Below, piece after piece: positions 61,461-64,000 of a DNA stretch of 64,000 nucleotides (the stretch's first letter is position 1; each line of letters begins with the position of its first letter). The stretch is from Ophioderma brevispina (taxonomy: Eukaryota > Echinodermata > Ophiuroidea > Amphilepidida > Ophiodermatidae), in the NCBI GenBank assembly GCA_023653785.1, contig JAMKCH010049098.1, positions 26,764-90,763 on the forward strand, given 5' to 3'. Under the pieces are notes generated by a model that ran no database searches, had not been told where the DNA came from, and was given only the letters and a program-made list of their open reading frames with translations. Position numbers and translations under genes: made by a program.

Positions 61461-61814
61461 TTAAAGGTCCATGGCCCGATCGCTAATAGCCTCGTCCCCA
61501 GAAGCCCAGATTTTACCGGAAGTGGTCAATATTTTGGTATCAGAAGAAAGCTACTATTTTTCTCATTTACCCTGTGAAATCTTAGGGCCAAAGGATGTTT
61601 GGTTTGGAAGTAATGAGCGAAAATGTACCCTAATTTGGTCGACCAATATTAATTTTACACAGTACTCTATGGGGCTTACGAAATCACGTTTTCTGCTCTC
61701 ACATGAAAACGCATTGAAATATCGGTGCGAAACTTTACAGGTGGGGTGTTTGGGTGAAGGCCAATCTACCAAGATGAAAACGTCATATCCTTAAATCGGG
61801 CCATCCCCCTTTAA
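61461..61814 (+). mobile_element. TTAA-flanked MITE, family 7 (copy 3)
   Basis: 354 bp, TTAA at 61,461 and 61,811. Ends AGGTCCATGGCCCGAT and ATCGGGCCATCCCCCT. A clean copy of the family. Confidence 0.87.
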
Positions 61815-63430
61815 GTAATGAGTGCCCCTCAAGTTCAGTGAACACAGGGTACATACAGTAAAGGCCAAATAACAGTAATCAAGAATGAAAAAATGATGAC
61901 ATCTGCTTCACATCTATGTTCATGTTTATAACATAGCCAGAATTCAAAGTTCATAAACATATGTTTTAATACAGTCAGTATTGAACTAAGACCAGGGTGA
62001 CTGTGTCTCAAATCATAGTGTAGATAGCGAACCTAAAATTGTATAATAAATGTGTATAATAATAATGATAATACAATGATCATGTATGTATACATAATGC
62101 ATTTAAATGCCTACTTATACCAGGTTGATTTTTGTACCTTTTTTGTCCAAGTATATATTACTAAGAATATAGGGATAGATATTTCAGATAATTGTTACAT
62201 AATCAAATGGAGAATACTCGTGTGGTAGCCAGGTGTAGTAAAAATATGATTGTAGGGAAGTAAATGCCGGTATATCAATTATTATATATTCTCTTACACA
62301 ATCGTGTTTCTGCTTCAAGTTTCCAAGGGAGGCAAAATTGGATAACCACCCCACTGAGCTGCCGAGTTGACACAGATCCCAGGACCAAACCAAAAGAGCG
62401 GCCTGTAATTTAAAAAAAAAATGCCCCAAAATACAGCATTTCTGTTGAAAATGCATAGAGTTGGGATTCATCTGCAAAATGTATCATGACAAAGGTAATT
62501 TTCATCAAAATAATTTTTAATATCTTTCAAAGTGGTCCCAATTTGCTATTCTAAGCCAGGGGAAACATTACACCACTGCATCGGCAGCACCAAGACTGTG
62601 TAAGAGATTACCGCAATGTTAGTTGTGTATGTGAATATTAGAACATATCTCACACAAGATTTTTTTGTCTGAATTTTCAGTCCTAATAAAATGCACATGA
62701 TGTTAAAGGTCATAATTTTAGAGGTTACGGTATAATAAAAGGTTGGGAATGTATGAAATCAGTTTGTATAATTTATAGTGTAAGGGTATAACGTTTCTGT
62801 ATACTATGACTTATTTTGTATTTCAGAGGTGATTAAAATGGTGATGCTTTAACATCATGTCATACAACTTCTGTTTCTAATTGAGGAGTGTAGTTTAACA
62901 TGCATGTACATGTTGTGTATTATTAGTTCCTGTGTGCTATTATTTGGACAATTTTTAAAGGGGTGTTCTTCAAGAAAATCATCCAAGTATACTAAAGGGC
63001 CATTCTCCGATAAAGTGTTCAAAAACGATTTTTCATTGGGTTTCCCCCCCCCCCCCGCTCACAGTCATATAACACGGTTAAAAGCCTGTTTTGCTCACTA
63101 AGAATGAATGCTTATTAATATAAATTATACTTAAGAGTTATGTTTTCAAAATGATATGGGCTAGAAGTTGTAACCAGGCAAGAAAGTATCAAGCAAACAG
63201 GCTGATGCTGCCATAATTTCTAGTTTTATTTTTCGTTTTTCGCCATCCCAAATCCATTCTTTAAAATGTGTTCCTGCTTGTTACACAAGAGCGCATATCA
63301 TAGGTAACATGACATTTTTATCAGCCTCTATTATGCCCTAATTATAAAGTTCAAAACACGATAATATTTTGTAAGAGTTTTGTAAGAGTTCTCTGAGAGC
63401 ATGTCGGCAATATCACAGACAGATACGTTA
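61815..63430. other. No gene seen
   Basis: AT-rich; a C run at 63,045-63,056. No exon recognised; frames are short and without motifs. Confidence 0.5.
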
Positions 63431-64000
63431 CCAGGGTCATTCCATGCCAATTCAACAAACCGAGTACACCATCACCTCATGGATTTTTCCTTTTTGGTGT
63501 ATTGAATGATATTCATGAGAAACTAAAATCCTGAAAATATGAGCTCTGTACCTCTTTTCGTTTTCAAGCTACAGCAATTTTAAACTTGAGGGGGGTCGCC
63601 TCAAAAACATGTGCCGGTGTGAAATTCAATATTCAGAGGGCCATAAGTAAAGAACTACACCCCTCAGATCCTTCAAACTTGGCATTCTGGATAACCTTTT
63701 GCTGTAGATTGCAAATATGTGAACAGAAAAAATGCACCTTGCCCCAATTTAAAATAACAGGGGGTCAAAAATGGCCCAAAAAACACTCGGACCATACTTT
63801 GGGGCCCATAAGTCAAAAAGTAAAAGTGTTATAACTTCCAAATTTGGGCTGGTGAAAGCTTATCTTGAATACTACCCTTGTGTACAATCTTAAACTTTTT
63901 TCAGCTTTATTGGAAGCGATATAGCTGTCGCAAAAAGCAAAAAGTCCAAATTAACCTTGACTTGACCCCCCTAAAAATCAATGTCAGACATTTTGCACCA
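63431..64000. other. Possible repeat running off the window end
   Basis: Phrases such as ACTTGAGGGGGGTCGCCTCA near 63,580 and TTGACTTGACCCCCCTAAAA near 63,957 look like the two sides of an element with G/C tracts. Boundaries and class could not be set. Confidence 0.3.

Overview
This is animal (metazoan) genomic DNA. It is AT-rich, has GT-AG introns, carries one recognisable conserved gene on the + strand, and is otherwise filled with transposable-element debris. The gene encodes a copine, a Ca2+-dependent membrane-binding protein with two C2 domains and a C-terminal VWA/copine domain. The mix of many palindromic MITEs, CR1/Jockey-type LINE fragments, a tRNA-derived SINE and poly-G elements suggests a marine invertebrate, possibly an echinoderm or hemichordate. 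That placement is an inference with low confidence; nothing in the window fixes the species.

Layout. 1-0.96 kb: 31-bp minisatellite. 1-10 kb: AT-rich non-coding DNA with a foldback element (2.57-3.08 kb), TTAA-flanked MITEs and a hairpin element. 10.1-16.2 kb: a 3.03-kb unit in direct tandem, each copy holding a decayed LINE reverse-transcriptase region (YADD motif in both). 16.9-21.8 kb: G/C-tract element, MITEs and a complex local duplication. 21.8-28.3 kb: a long stretch visibly rich in A and C on the + strand, with three ~0.33-kb degenerate repeats. 28.4-35.5 kb: MITEs, including an inverted pair, and an AT minisatellite. 35.5-46.9 kb: sparse DNA with MITEs, a SINE and purine tracts. 46.9-53.9 kb: the last six identified copine exons, with introns loaded with MITEs, a dead Tc1-like transposase and a foldback element with an 8-bp target duplication. 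54-64 kb: 3' flank, a nested element, a ~780-bp hairpin and more MITEs.

The six copine exons join in phase from 47,631 to the stop at 53,934 and encode most of the VWA-like domain. The more 5' exons (both C2 domains) were not found and may lie upstream among long introns or outside the window. A short expected stretch between exons 46,916 and 47,631 is also missing. No bacterial operon, CRISPR array, rRNA or viral gene was recognised.

The most distinctive feature is the number of unrelated short palindromic elements that share TTAA target duplications and nearly the same outer bases (TTAAAG...CTTTAA). At least six families show this, which suggests they were mobilised by one type of TTAA-specific (piggyBac-like) transposase.
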